Of a stretch of DNA of 64,000 nt, positions 57,201 to 63,562 are shown one piece after another. Positions within the stretch are counted from its first letter, which is position 1, and the number at the start of each line of letters is the position of its first letter. The notes under the pieces were generated by a model, which was not told where the DNA came from, made no database searches, and worked only from the letters and a program-made list of their open reading frames with translations. Origin of the DNA: Actinotignum timonense (lineage in GTDB: Bacteria > Actinomycetota > Actinomycetes > Actinomycetales > Actinomycetaceae); contig NZ_JASOKT010000006.1 of assembly GCF_030216305.1 (NCBI RefSeq), positions 31,738 through 95,737 on the forward strand, in the 5' to 3' direction. The position numbers were made by a program, and so were the translations under genes.

Positions 57201-57536
57201 CCCCGGCCCGAGCGCCCGGGATTCGGTAAGGGTCGTAATATCGACCATTTCCCCGGGGCCAGGATCGGCATATTTCGCCTGGATACACCAGATGGGATAG
57301 CCTTCCACCGCCACCCCGTTAATTGATTGCGTTTCCGCGTAATGGGGGCCGAGGCGGAGGTGGCCAACAATATTCACACCTTTAATTTCGATGCCGCGGC
57401 CAACAGAATGATCCCAATCGGCGCGCGCTCCGGCACCGCCGAACAGACCGGCGCCCGCCAGAGCGAACACCATGAGAAAAGCAAGAAATACCCGAATCAC
57501 ATGTGGGGTGGGTTTCGGGCCCGTGGTTATTGCCAT
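54282..57536 (-). CDS. VaFE-repeat, cell-wall-anchored adhesin-like protein
   Basis: About 1084 residues from ATG at 57536 (AAAGGA upstream; an earlier ATG at 57590 has no ribosome site). Signal peptide (MVFALAGAGLFGGAGARA), an N-terminal thioester-type domain (YPIWCIQAKYADPG; TPQMAWLLNRYEG), two related ~190-residue modules (each with VTYRATA and a TWVWEV strand), then VaFE domains (LVDTVSYQHLLPGKEYEVHG; ITDEVCELSGALIPGETYRI). The C-terminus has a Pro/Thr repeat, the sortase-like signal LQRTG, a hydrophobic helix and a basic tail. Probably a host-adhesive surface protein with internal covalent bonds. Its place inside the T7SS locus is unusual. Confidence 0.9.
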   Translation of the reverse strand: MAITTGPKPTPHVIRVFLAFLMVFALAGAGLFGGAGARADWDHSVGRGIEIKGVNIVGHLRLGPHYAETQSINGVAVEGYPIWCIQAKYADPGPGEMVDITTLTESRALGPGELQLSTPQMAWLLNRYEGNTADDLNLAALSYLIHVNFEKEYPGRPGRAQETVNELVQAVRTQRPDIEERAQSYVREARASAAVGYVSGIVEGEGDRSGVIRGIGVHPDDSEAWLPGIPVVITLSGPAVFDASGSATWSGVTDSKPLELAWSATGNGQVSYTAVFDTPVRTTLTIFGADGTVQDTITYGHRPVSDPLTRNVPGRTWEVIYDFQPLGTSKVSTRPINTDGVIRDTLTTAVKEDYGDGKWTQVRGKNVPVTYRATAYWAGRTTPQRSDTVPEGAEVLGSVTVQANGPGQTLTAELSTPKRGFVTWVWEVRKNEQGENSRYIHADWADHYGLPEETSREEFPFRPLGVSHVADAKVVDTGTVLSDTFVARADENFRDGEWSRRPGTNGSFEDGPFIPVTYRATAWYVSPTAVPEPGVVPASSEKIGSVTVVAEGPGPIRAELSEPVSKPGMYTWVWEVLAEDQPAEFTPWIEAGWSDTFGLADETTSVRYPGKIDSALSIRQTKSGTYLVDDVWVSGLPANHPDFTGGAGFGADTQTLTHTLLFFPEGQAVTDENRAAARQIGQPVVLPARNGFYPSVGDPSWIMEQDEAGENLPGTYVVVSDFAGDDRAAPLATSVTDVTEQFTVTREPSLHTTMHHEDTHIAPNTGTVTLVDTVSYQHLLPGKEYEVHGALLDPASGQPLRDTSGSELTSTSRFVPEHPNGSVEVVFEVDAATLAGTKVVATETLRQDGRDIAVHADLKDTNQTVTFTRLATRARDGAPSAADHASGKDGSAGTDGTEGTNGAGGDQILSATADAVITDEVCELSGALIPGETYRIETAAMFPDGTPVLGKDGTPVRKVSDFVPGSPSECARIKLDFDASALAGREVVLFEWVYLGDRLISEHTDPLDSEQTVRFEEPPVPPTTPPATPPATPPTTPPATPPATPPELQRTGVALAGWLLAGLTALAGGLTLRYRANSRSSATR

Positions 57537-57602
57537 GGTGGATACGAGTCCTTTCACAATATTATTTTTTGCATGACGAAATAGAGCCATGATGAAGCTG
57601 CT

Positions 57603-57890
57603 CTACCCGAAGAGGCGAGCCACCGCCCGGTCAGCCGCGCGATAGTTCTGCGAAGCGCATTCCACCTGCTGGCCAATGCGCGCGTATATATCATTCAGGG
57701 AACGGGCCGCGGCATGCCATCGCGTTTGCGCGGCTTCGTAGGCTGCCTGAGACTGCCCGTCCCAATCCGCCATCGCGGTGCGTATTCGCGCATCGAGCTG
57801 CGCGAGCACCCCCTCGATGCGGGAAGCGTGGGCAGCCATATCAGCCGCCCCCGCGGAGAGTTCCCCAAAATGAGCACGAAGCTCGGTCAT
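57603..57890 (-). CDS. WXG100 family T7SS substrate (EsxA-like)
   Basis: About 95 residues. The central turn MADWDGQSQAAYEAAQ has the WxG motif followed by YxxxQ, in a helix-turn-helix of typical length, with no signal peptide. ATG at 57890 follows AAAGGA. Forms a pair with the next gene and should be exported by EccC. Confidence 0.9.
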   Translation of the reverse strand: MTELRAHFGELSAGAADMAAHASRIEGVLAQLDARIRTAMADWDGQSQAAYEAAQTRWHAAARSLNDIYARIGQQVECASQNYRAADRAVARLFG

Positions 57891-58020
57891 AACAATCCTT
57901 TCTTTAAGTGTGCGGATACCCCGGCGAGCACGCTGACACAGACGCACCGACGCGATCACGCTGAAACGGGCACTACCACGCCGTTGAAGCACGGGCGGCC
58001 GGAGCTATGACGCAGCGCTA

Positions 58021-58356
58021 TTACGCCGCCGGCAGATCCCCGACTAGCGCGGCCATGCGGGAAAAATCCGCGCGGGTGGCCGCGTCTGTTTCAGCGACGG
58101 TGGCATCAGCGCGGCCCAGGCGCGCCCCGTAATCAGCCAGCAGAGCAAGCAGTTTTTCGCTGGCCGCGCGGTATTCCTCCAGCGCAGCGGCGAAAGTTAC
58201 CGGAGCGGTACCCCGCCAGCCGGCATGCCAGGCGGCAATGCGGTCCATAGTTGAGTGCAGGTGGGCGCGCAACTCCTCCTGAGCCTGGGTAACGAGCGCG
58301 CGAACGGTGAGAATCGAATCATTAGCGACCCGCAATTGTGCGGTGGATACAGCCAT
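58021..58356 (-). CDS. WXG100-like T7SS substrate (EsxB-like partner)
   Basis: About 111 residues, all helical, with HAGWRGTAPVTFAAALEEY carrying the WxG turn at about residue 45. The two genes are 130 bases apart and both minus. The start MAVSTAQLRV at 58356 follows AGGGGGATGT. A heterodimer of the two proteins is the family norm. Confidence 0.85.
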   Translation of the reverse strand: MAVSTAQLRVANDSILTVRALVTQAQEELRAHLHSTMDRIAAWHAGWRGTAPVTFAAALEEYRAASEKLLALLADYGARLGRADATVAETDAATRADFSRMAALVGDLPAA

Positions 58357-58485
58357 ACATCCCCCTGAGGTACGTAGGTGGTGGCGCGCGGGTGGTGAGA
58401 GTTCCGCGCTTCGGACGCCGGCCGGTGAGGACCGGTGTTCCAATGGTGGCTGATAAAAGTGGTGCTTGTCGAGAGGGAGAAAATG

Positions 58486-58494
58486 TTATCCACA
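58486..58494 (+). promoter_or_regulatory. DnaA box TTATCCACA upstream of the WXG100 genes
   Basis: Perfect consensus box in the gap upstream of the WXG100 pair, about 7.4 kb from the cluster at eccC/eccD. A variant of the dispersed motif (CCGTCGTAC) is at 58570. Confidence 0.7.
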
Positions 58495-58608
58495 GGCACG
58501 AGCCCCGCGGGCGTGTCACCCACAGGCAGACCGGCTTTGACCGGCCTAGCGTACCCGTGCCCGGCGGCGCCGTCGTACCTCATTACCCTGTTTTAGGGCG
58601 ACGACGCC

Positions 58609-58626
58609 GCGCCGCTTCCGCGGCGC
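58609..58626 (-). terminator. Hairpin after the small membrane protein gene
   Basis: GCGCCGC-TTCC-GCGGCGC, a perfect seven-base stem, 12 bases beyond the stop at 58638. It suggests that the small gene ends here and that the WXG100 pair has its own promoter. Confidence 0.55.
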
Positions 58627-58637
58627 CCTATCCGGCG

Positions 58638-58868
58638 CTACAGGAAATAAGCCACCAAAGCGACCATCGAAATAACGAAAGCGATGCCGATAATGGTGGC
58701 ACGTTGCCAGAAGAGGCGGCGGCGCGGGTAGTAGCTCTGCCCGGGCTGGTAGCCGCCGAAATCATAGCCGCCGCTCAGTTCTTCTTCGGATTCGATAGCG
58801 GGATCTTCCCCGGTGGCACTGCCGCGCTGCTGGTCATCATGCCGGCGGCCGAATTGGCGTTTCCTCAC
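58638..58868 (-). CDS. Small single-helix membrane protein
   Basis: About 76 residues. Charged, Gln/Arg/Asp-rich N-terminal half with a Tyr/Gly/Pro segment (GGYDFGGYQPGQSYYP), then one C-terminal helix (IIGIAFVISMVALVAYFL). GTG at 58868 has GGAGGA upstream, so it is a real gene. Family not recognised. It lies beside the WXG100 genes on the same strand and may belong to the T7SS locus. Confidence 0.7.
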   Translation of the reverse strand: MRKRQFGRRHDDQQRGSATGEDPAIESEEELSGGYDFGGYQPGQSYYPRRRLFWQRATIIGIAFVISMVALVAYFL

Positions 58869-58953
58869 GGTTTCCTCCGTCTCCGGGTGGCTGGCTCCCG
58901 GTAGGAATATGGTAGTGCATCCATATGAACATGAGGGCTACTATCCTGGACGT

Positions 58954-59463
58954 ATGTCGTCGAAGAAAAATAAGCCGGCCGGGACTCCGGCCCTCCTCGC
59001 CCTGGAGAAAGCCGGCGTAGAGTTCACGATTCTTGAGTACGAACAAAGTTTGCATCACGAGCACGGATTCGCCCTCGATTCCGCCGCTGAGCTGGGGATG
59101 GATCCCCGTGTTATTTTCAAAACCCTGCTGGCGCGGGTGGATGGGAAGGCGGTGTGCGCGGTGGTGCCGGCTGCCGCCATGCTCAATCTCAAGTCCCTGG
59201 CGAAGGCGGCGGGCGGCAAAAAGGCCGCGATGATGGATCCGCATGATGCCGAGAAACTCACCGGCTACGTGACCGGGGGTATTTCGCCGCTGGGTCAAAA
59301 ACACCGCAGCCCGATTTTTATTGACGCCTCGGCGCGCGAGCTGGAGGCGATGGTGGTGTCGGGTGGAAAACGCGGACTCTCGGTGCGGCTGGCTCCGGCT
59401 GATTTAGCGGCCGCGGCGCGCGCGACGTTCGCGCCGGTCGCTGATTTTAGCCGGCACACTTAA
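58954..59463 (+). CDS. ybaK: Cys-tRNA(Pro)/Ala-tRNA deacylase (YbaK/EbsC)
   Basis: About 169 residues. The YbaK motif region (DPRVIFKTLLARVDGKAVCAVVPAAAML in two parts, then GGISPLGQKHRSPIFID) matches the family that hydrolyses mischarged Cys-tRNA-Pro. ATG at 58954 fixes the start. Its 3' end is followed by a GC hairpin before the converging gluQ. Confidence 0.92.
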   Translation: MSSKKNKPAGTPALLALEKAGVEFTILEYEQSLHHEHGFALDSAAELGMDPRVIFKTLLARVDGKAVCAVVPAAAMLNLKSLAKAAGGKKAAMMDPHDAEKLTGYVTGGISPLGQKHRSPIFIDASARELEAMVVSGGKRGLSVRLAPADLAAAARATFAPVADFSRHT

Positions 59464-59464
59464 G

Positions 59465-59481
59465 CCGGCCCGGCGGGCCGG
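59465..59481 (+). terminator. Hairpin after ybaK
   Basis: CCGGCCC and GGGCCGG with a three-base loop directly after the stop. No T-run. Followed by a short direct repeat GGCGGCTCAGC. Confidence 0.4.
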
Positions 59482-59539
59482 GGCGCGGCGGCTCAGCGGC
59501 GTGGCGGCTCAGCACCGCCCGCCCGCTCATACCTCCCGC

Positions 59540-60460
59540 TTACTCAGCCGGCCCGGCTTCGAGCGCCGCCACGTCCACGTACCAGGGCCCGCGGCGCAGC
59601 GCCTGAATATCCAGCTGCTCGGCGAAGTCCGCGGCCGTGCGCACCTCCAGCCCCAGCGAACGCCCAATGAGCGCCAGCACATCGGCTGCGCTCCAGCCGT
59701 ATTCGGCGAGCGCCCGCATGGTCACGGCCCCGTCGCGTTTGGCCAGGCGCGCGCCGGCCTGGTTGAGAACCATGGGCACATGCCAATATTCCGGGGTGGG
59801 CGCCCCGAGCAGACGCTGCAAATACACCTGCCGGGGCGTGGACGGCGCCAAATCTGCCCCGCGCGTGACCTGGGTAATATGCTCAAGCGCATCATCCACC
59901 ACGGAGGCAAAATTGTAGGCGTAACGACCATCGCCACGCCGAATCACAAAATCGTCGACGACGCCGCTTACCTCCCCGCACACCTCATCGTGAATGCTCA
60001 GTTCTTTCACCTCGGTGCGCAGCCGCAGGGCCGGCTGGCGGCCCACCGCCGCGAGCTTGGCGCGCCCGGCCCGACGGCCGGCCGCGCTCAGGTCCCGGCA
60101 GGTGCCCGGGTATACCCCGGGCGCCCCGTGGGGCGCCCGGGCGGCGTCGGCTAAATCACGCCGGGTGCAATAGCACTCGTAGAGCAGTCCACGTTCCCAC
60201 AGGGACGCGAAGGCGGCGTCGTACCCCGCGGTGCGTTGGGATTGGATCTGGACCGGGCCGTCCCAGGTGATGCCAAGGGCGCGCAGGTCCGCGAGCTGGC
60301 GCTCCTGGAACTGCGGGCGAGACCGTTCGTCCATATCCTCCACGCGCATGAGGAAGCCGCGCCCGCTGCGCCGGGCCAGAGCCCAGGCGAGGAGCGCGGT
60401 GCGGAGATTCCCGAGGTGCAGGTCTCCGCTCGGCGAGGGTGCGTATCGGCCGTACTCCAC
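59540..60460 (-). CDS. gluQ: Glutamyl-Q tRNA(Asp) synthetase
   Basis: About 306 residues. Class I GlxRS core: RYAPSPSGDLHLGNLRTALLAWA with the HLGN form of HIGH, and the KMSKS-equivalent ARLAKRDGAV. The zinc ligands C-x-C...Y-x3-C are present (ECYCTRR ... VYPGTC). It lacks an anticodon-binding domain, so it modifies queuosine in tRNA-Asp rather than charging tRNA. GTG at 60460 is three bases from the pepC stop, so they form an operon. Confidence 0.93.
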   Translation of the reverse strand: MEYGRYAPSPSGDLHLGNLRTALLAWALARRSGRGFLMRVEDMDERSRPQFQERQLADLRALGITWDGPVQIQSQRTAGYDAAFASLWERGLLYECYCTRRDLADAARAPHGAPGVYPGTCRDLSAAGRRAGRAKLAAVGRQPALRLRTEVKELSIHDEVCGEVSGVVDDFVIRRGDGRYAYNFASVVDDALEHITQVTRGADLAPSTPRQVYLQRLLGAPTPEYWHVPMVLNQAGARLAKRDGAVTMRALAEYGWSAADVLALIGRSLGLEVRTAADFAEQLDIQALRRGPWYVDVAALEAGPAE

Positions 60461-60463
60461 GGT

Positions 60464-61774
60464 TTAGGCCAGCGAACCCATCGGATCCCAGGCGGGCAGC
60501 ACTTCCGGTTCGGTTTCCAGCGCGGCCAGCAGCTCGGCGGAAAGGCGATCCTTGGTGACCGCAACTTCGAAAACGTGCTGGTCGAACCAGGAATCGTTCA
60601 TGGTCCAGAAGCCCTTATCGGCGTGCTCATCGCCCCAGGAGTTTTCGATGCGCCAGCGGCGCGGGCTGCCATCTTCACGCAGATCAACGCCGGTGAACAC
60701 CATGGCGTGCGTCATCATCGCTTCGCCGTAGTAGAGCTCATCGGCCTTGGAAAGCGCCAGGTCAATCCCGTAGGTGCCTTCGTAATCGTAGAGCTGGCCG
60801 TCCCAAATACCGCGTTCGCGATCCGACTGCTTGCCGGTATCGCAACCCATCCACACGGGCTGGCCGTCCTTGAGGGTGGCGATGGTGGCTTCGCGGATGA
60901 CCTCGATAGGCACATTGAGGTAGGTGACCGGCTTGGCGCCCACCACATTGCCGAGGCGATCCACGGTGTAGAGCTTGCCGTACTCATTACGCGGATCGTT
61001 GACGATGCACACGTACTGGTCCAGATCCGGCAGGTACTTCTGCGCGAATTCCACCGGGGTCATCTTCCCTTCGCGATGGAAGTTCCCCTCCTCATCTTCG
61101 TACTGCCATACAAAGCTTTCCGGCGGGGTGCCCAGGTGAATCGCCAGCACCCGGTAGACCTGCCCCATGAACTTTTCGCGCACGGCTTCGCGCTGGCCGG
61201 CTTCGGCTTCGCGAATATCATGGGCGGCGCGGCGCAGCAGCATTTCCAGGGTGCGGTTCATGAGCTGGGTATTGGAAGAGGATTCCGTTTCCGGCATCGC
61301 GAACTTCGGGCAGGCCCCGTACTTGTCCACCAGGGCCACGAACATATTCCACTGCCCGCCGTCCCCAATGGGATCGGACAGCAGGTAGTGCACGGTGCGG
61401 TCATCAACCGGGCGGTCCGCCAGCTCAATCATGGAGGTGAGGAAATAATTGGCCTTCTCCAGCTTGTCGTAGAAATGCTGGAAAGACTGGGAGAACTCGA
61501 AGTTCTTCAGGCCGGTGGCGCGATTGACGAGCATCTTCAGCGAGCTGAGCCCGGAGAAAAGCCAGCAGCGCCCGGACTTCTTCTGGTTATTCACCTTCCA
61601 GGTGTCCACCTTCACCGACATGGACGGATCAATCGCGTTAATAACATCGCGATCCTGCGCGACCTTCGTGATCGAGGTCTGGGTGACGGCGTTCTGGACG
61701 ATGCGAGCGGTGCGATCCGCCGCGAAATCCGCCGCAAACTTCTTCACCATATCGGTCTCAAGTGCCTGGGCCAT
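60464..61774 (-). CDS. pepC: Aminopeptidase C (bleomycin hydrolase family, C1B)
   Basis: About 436 residues. Catalytic Cys in GRCWLFSGLSS, His in THAMVFTGVDL and Asn in ENSWGDEHADKG. Cytoplasmic cysteine aminopeptidase; homologues form a hexamer. AAGGAG lies eight bases before ATG at 61774. Divergent from the nuclease gene on the right. Confidence 0.95.
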   Translation of the reverse strand: MAQALETDMVKKFAADFAADRTARIVQNAVTQTSITKVAQDRDVINAIDPSMSVKVDTWKVNNQKKSGRCWLFSGLSSLKMLVNRATGLKNFEFSQSFQHFYDKLEKANYFLTSMIELADRPVDDRTVHYLLSDPIGDGGQWNMFVALVDKYGACPKFAMPETESSSNTQLMNRTLEMLLRRAAHDIREAEAGQREAVREKFMGQVYRVLAIHLGTPPESFVWQYEDEEGNFHREGKMTPVEFAQKYLPDLDQYVCIVNDPRNEYGKLYTVDRLGNVVGAKPVTYLNVPIEVIREATIATLKDGQPVWMGCDTGKQSDRERGIWDGQLYDYEGTYGIDLALSKADELYYGEAMMTHAMVFTGVDLREDGSPRRWRIENSWGDEHADKGFWTMNDSWFDQHVFEVAVTKDRLSAELLAALETEPEVLPAWDPMGSLA

Positions 61775-61871
61775 TCATAACTCCTTCATTGTCGTAACTG
61801 TGCCAAGGTCCCTCACTATGCTACCTTGCAGGCGCAGGCCCGCCACGGGCATGTGTCCCGAAAGGTTATGT

Positions 61872-62732
61872 ATGCGTTTTTCGATTGGTCGTTTCGGTGC
61901 GCCTCATCGTTCCGGTGCATCTGGGAACCGCGTCCGCGCATCCGGTGCTCCCGGTGCTTCCGATGCCTCCGAGCGCGCATCCGGTGCCGCTTCCCCTTCG
62001 CCGCACCGGCGCATGTGGAACGTGATCGCCGCGCTGCTGGTGGTCCTCGCGGTGGCGCTGATCCAGTTGTGGCGCGCTGATTCGGATTCGGCGCCGGAGC
62101 CTGGTGGTGCTGGCCGCGCGAGTGGCGCGGCGGGCAGCGCGAGCAGCGGCGAACTCACCGCGTCCGAGGCACTTTCCGCCCTGAGCGAGCTCCCCGGGGG
62201 TCGCCCCGATTCCGGGCGTGGTTATTCGCGCGCCGAGTTCGGCCTGGGAGATGGCTGGCCCGATACCGACGGAGACGGCTGCACGGTGCGTAATGAAGTG
62301 CTGCGCCGCGATCTCGCGGGAGTCACCTTTTGGTCGGGGAAGTCCACGCCGCCCGGCTGCGTCGTCGCCACTGGAACCCTCCGCGACCCGTATAGCGGAA
62401 CGGTGATTTCTTTTGACCGCGCCCGCGCCCCCGAGGCGGTGACGATTGATCACGTTGTTGCGCTTTACGATGCGTGGCGGGCCGGGGCGCAGGACTGGGA
62501 CGCGGATACGCGCGCGCAATTCGCCACCGACCCGCTCAATTTGCTGGCGGTCTCCGGGGCGGCGAATAAGGAGAAGGGTCACGCCACCGCCGCGCAGTGG
62601 TTGCCGGATAACCCGGCTTTTGTGTGCGAATACGCCGCGCGGCAGGTGGCGGTCAAGCGTGCGTACGGGCTTCGGGTCGACGACGACGAACGTCACGCCC
62701 TGCACGAGGTGCTATCCGATTGCGTCCGGTAA
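61872..62732 (+). CDS. Membrane-anchored HNH (DUF1524/GmrSD-type) nuclease
   Basis: About 286 residues. Ser/Ala/Gly-rich N-terminus, one membrane anchor (about 48-67, WNVIAALLVVLAVALIQLW), a low-complexity linker, then the secreted nuclease domain with DTDGDGCTVRNEVL, TIDHVVALYDAWRAGA and FATDPLNLLAVSGAANKEKG (the HNH-like His and Asn). Such secreted HNH proteins are widespread in actinobacteria and thought to degrade external DNA. ATG at 61872 follows AAAGG. Confidence 0.88.
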   Translation: MRFSIGRFGAPHRSGASGNRVRASGAPGASDASERASGAASPSPHRRMWNVIAALLVVLAVALIQLWRADSDSAPEPGGAGRASGAAGSASSGELTASEALSALSELPGGRPDSGRGYSRAEFGLGDGWPDTDGDGCTVRNEVLRRDLAGVTFWSGKSTPPGCVVATGTLRDPYSGTVISFDRARAPEAVTIDHVVALYDAWRAGAQDWDADTRAQFATDPLNLLAVSGAANKEKGHATAAQWLPDNPAFVCEYAARQVAVKRAYGLRVDDDERHALHEVLSDCVR

Positions 62733-62762
62733 GCCGAGGTTGCGGGTGGGGCTAGCTCTGGC

Positions 62763-63011
62763 TTACTCGGGCAGCGCCTGCTCGTAGTGGCTTTGGAGAT
62801 TGAGCCAGAATTGCTCGGTGGTGCCGAAGAATTCGCTGAGCTGCCGCGCAATATCTGCGGTGATCCGGCCTTGGCCCCGAATAATCTCGTGGATGCGGGA
62901 TGCGGGAATTTTCGCGGATTTCGCGAGTGCTTCAGGGGCGATACCCATCGGTACCAGGAACTCTTCGTTGAGGATTTCTCCCGGATGAATCAAGGCAATT
63001 GTGCCGGTCAT
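62763..63011 (-). CDS. HigA/VapI-type antitoxin, apparently orphan
   Basis: About 82 residues. An XRE helix-turn-helix (ALAKSAKIPASRIHEIIRG) and the characteristic HPGEILNEEFL start and FFGTTEQFWLNLQ end of HigA antidotes. ATG at 63011 (MTGTIALIHPG). A HigB toxin would be expected just upstream on this strand (above 63011), but that stretch has stop codons and no recognisable toxin, so the partner is lost or elsewhere. Confidence 0.9.
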   Translation of the reverse strand: MTGTIALIHPGEILNEEFLVPMGIAPEALAKSAKIPASRIHEIIRGQGRITADIARQLSEFFGTTEQFWLNLQSHYEQALPE

Positions 63012-63202
63012 GATGCCTCCCTGGGCTGGGTGGATACGGTACCTTCGCACGGCGATGCGGCGGAGCAGCTGCGGGTCACGGGCGCAGCACGATCACGCAA
63101 CAGCTACCGCAAGCCTATCCGGTTATTCGCTTGGCGTCACGAGCTTAAAATGCGCCTCCGCGACGCTTGGAGTACGCAAAGTGCAACCTGAGGACATCGG
63201 GG

Positions 63203-63245
63203 CCCACAGGATGTGAGTTCTGGACACTGCCTCCCACAGGATGTG
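63203..63245. repeat. Two copies of CCCACAGGATGTG, 30 bp apart
   Basis: Perfect 13-base direct repeats at 63203-63215 and 63233-63245, separated by AGTTCTGGACACTGCCT. They resemble insertion-sequence ends, but no transposase is present. Confidence 0.65.
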
Positions 63246-63395
63246 CGTAAGGAACACGAAACCGGGTGAAAACGGTGCTCTCCCGCACACTTTGTTTTCC
63301 GGGGCTGGCTTGGATCCTGTCTAGAGCCGGGCCGGGTAGTATCGGCGCCTGATTGGGGAGGAGCTGACACGAATCCCGTCCTGCGACGGTGTCGA

Positions 63396-63483
63396 CAAAG
63401 TGGTACTGGAGAACATCGGGCCTGACAGAGTGGTACTACACGACAGAAAATCGGGGGTTGGTTGTAGCTCCAGTACCACTTTG
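63396..63483. repeat. 88-bp MITE-like element with 16-bp inverted repeats
   Basis: CAAAGTGGTACTGGAG (63396-63411) and CTCCAGTACCACTTTG (63468-63483) are perfect inverted repeats, flanked on both sides by CGA, a possible 3-bp target duplication. A partial third copy (AGAGTGGTACT) lies inside. Confidence 0.55.
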
Positions 63484-63562
63484 CGATCCGGCCCGATGAG
63501 AGACGGGTGGGTGCTGGAACTCACGGTCCCGGCACCCACCCGTGTTGGTAGAAATATGGAGG

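Larger units (their letters stand above)
63012..63562. other. Gene-poor stretch with repeat remnants
   Basis: 551 bases without a credible gene. It holds a directly repeated CCCACAGGATGTG, a palindromic element with 16-bp inverted repeats, and short open frames that look like shadows. Likely a remnant of mobile elements. Confidence 0.5.

Noticed and set aside
58813-58953. N-terminal extension of ybaK
   Set aside because: The upstream in-frame codons overlap the small membrane protein gene on the other strand and do not match the family; the conserved protein begins at 58954.
63012-63180. HigB toxin remnant upstream of higA
   Set aside because: The in-frame translation is broken by stops and shows no recognisable toxin motif, so it is not annotated as a pseudogene.
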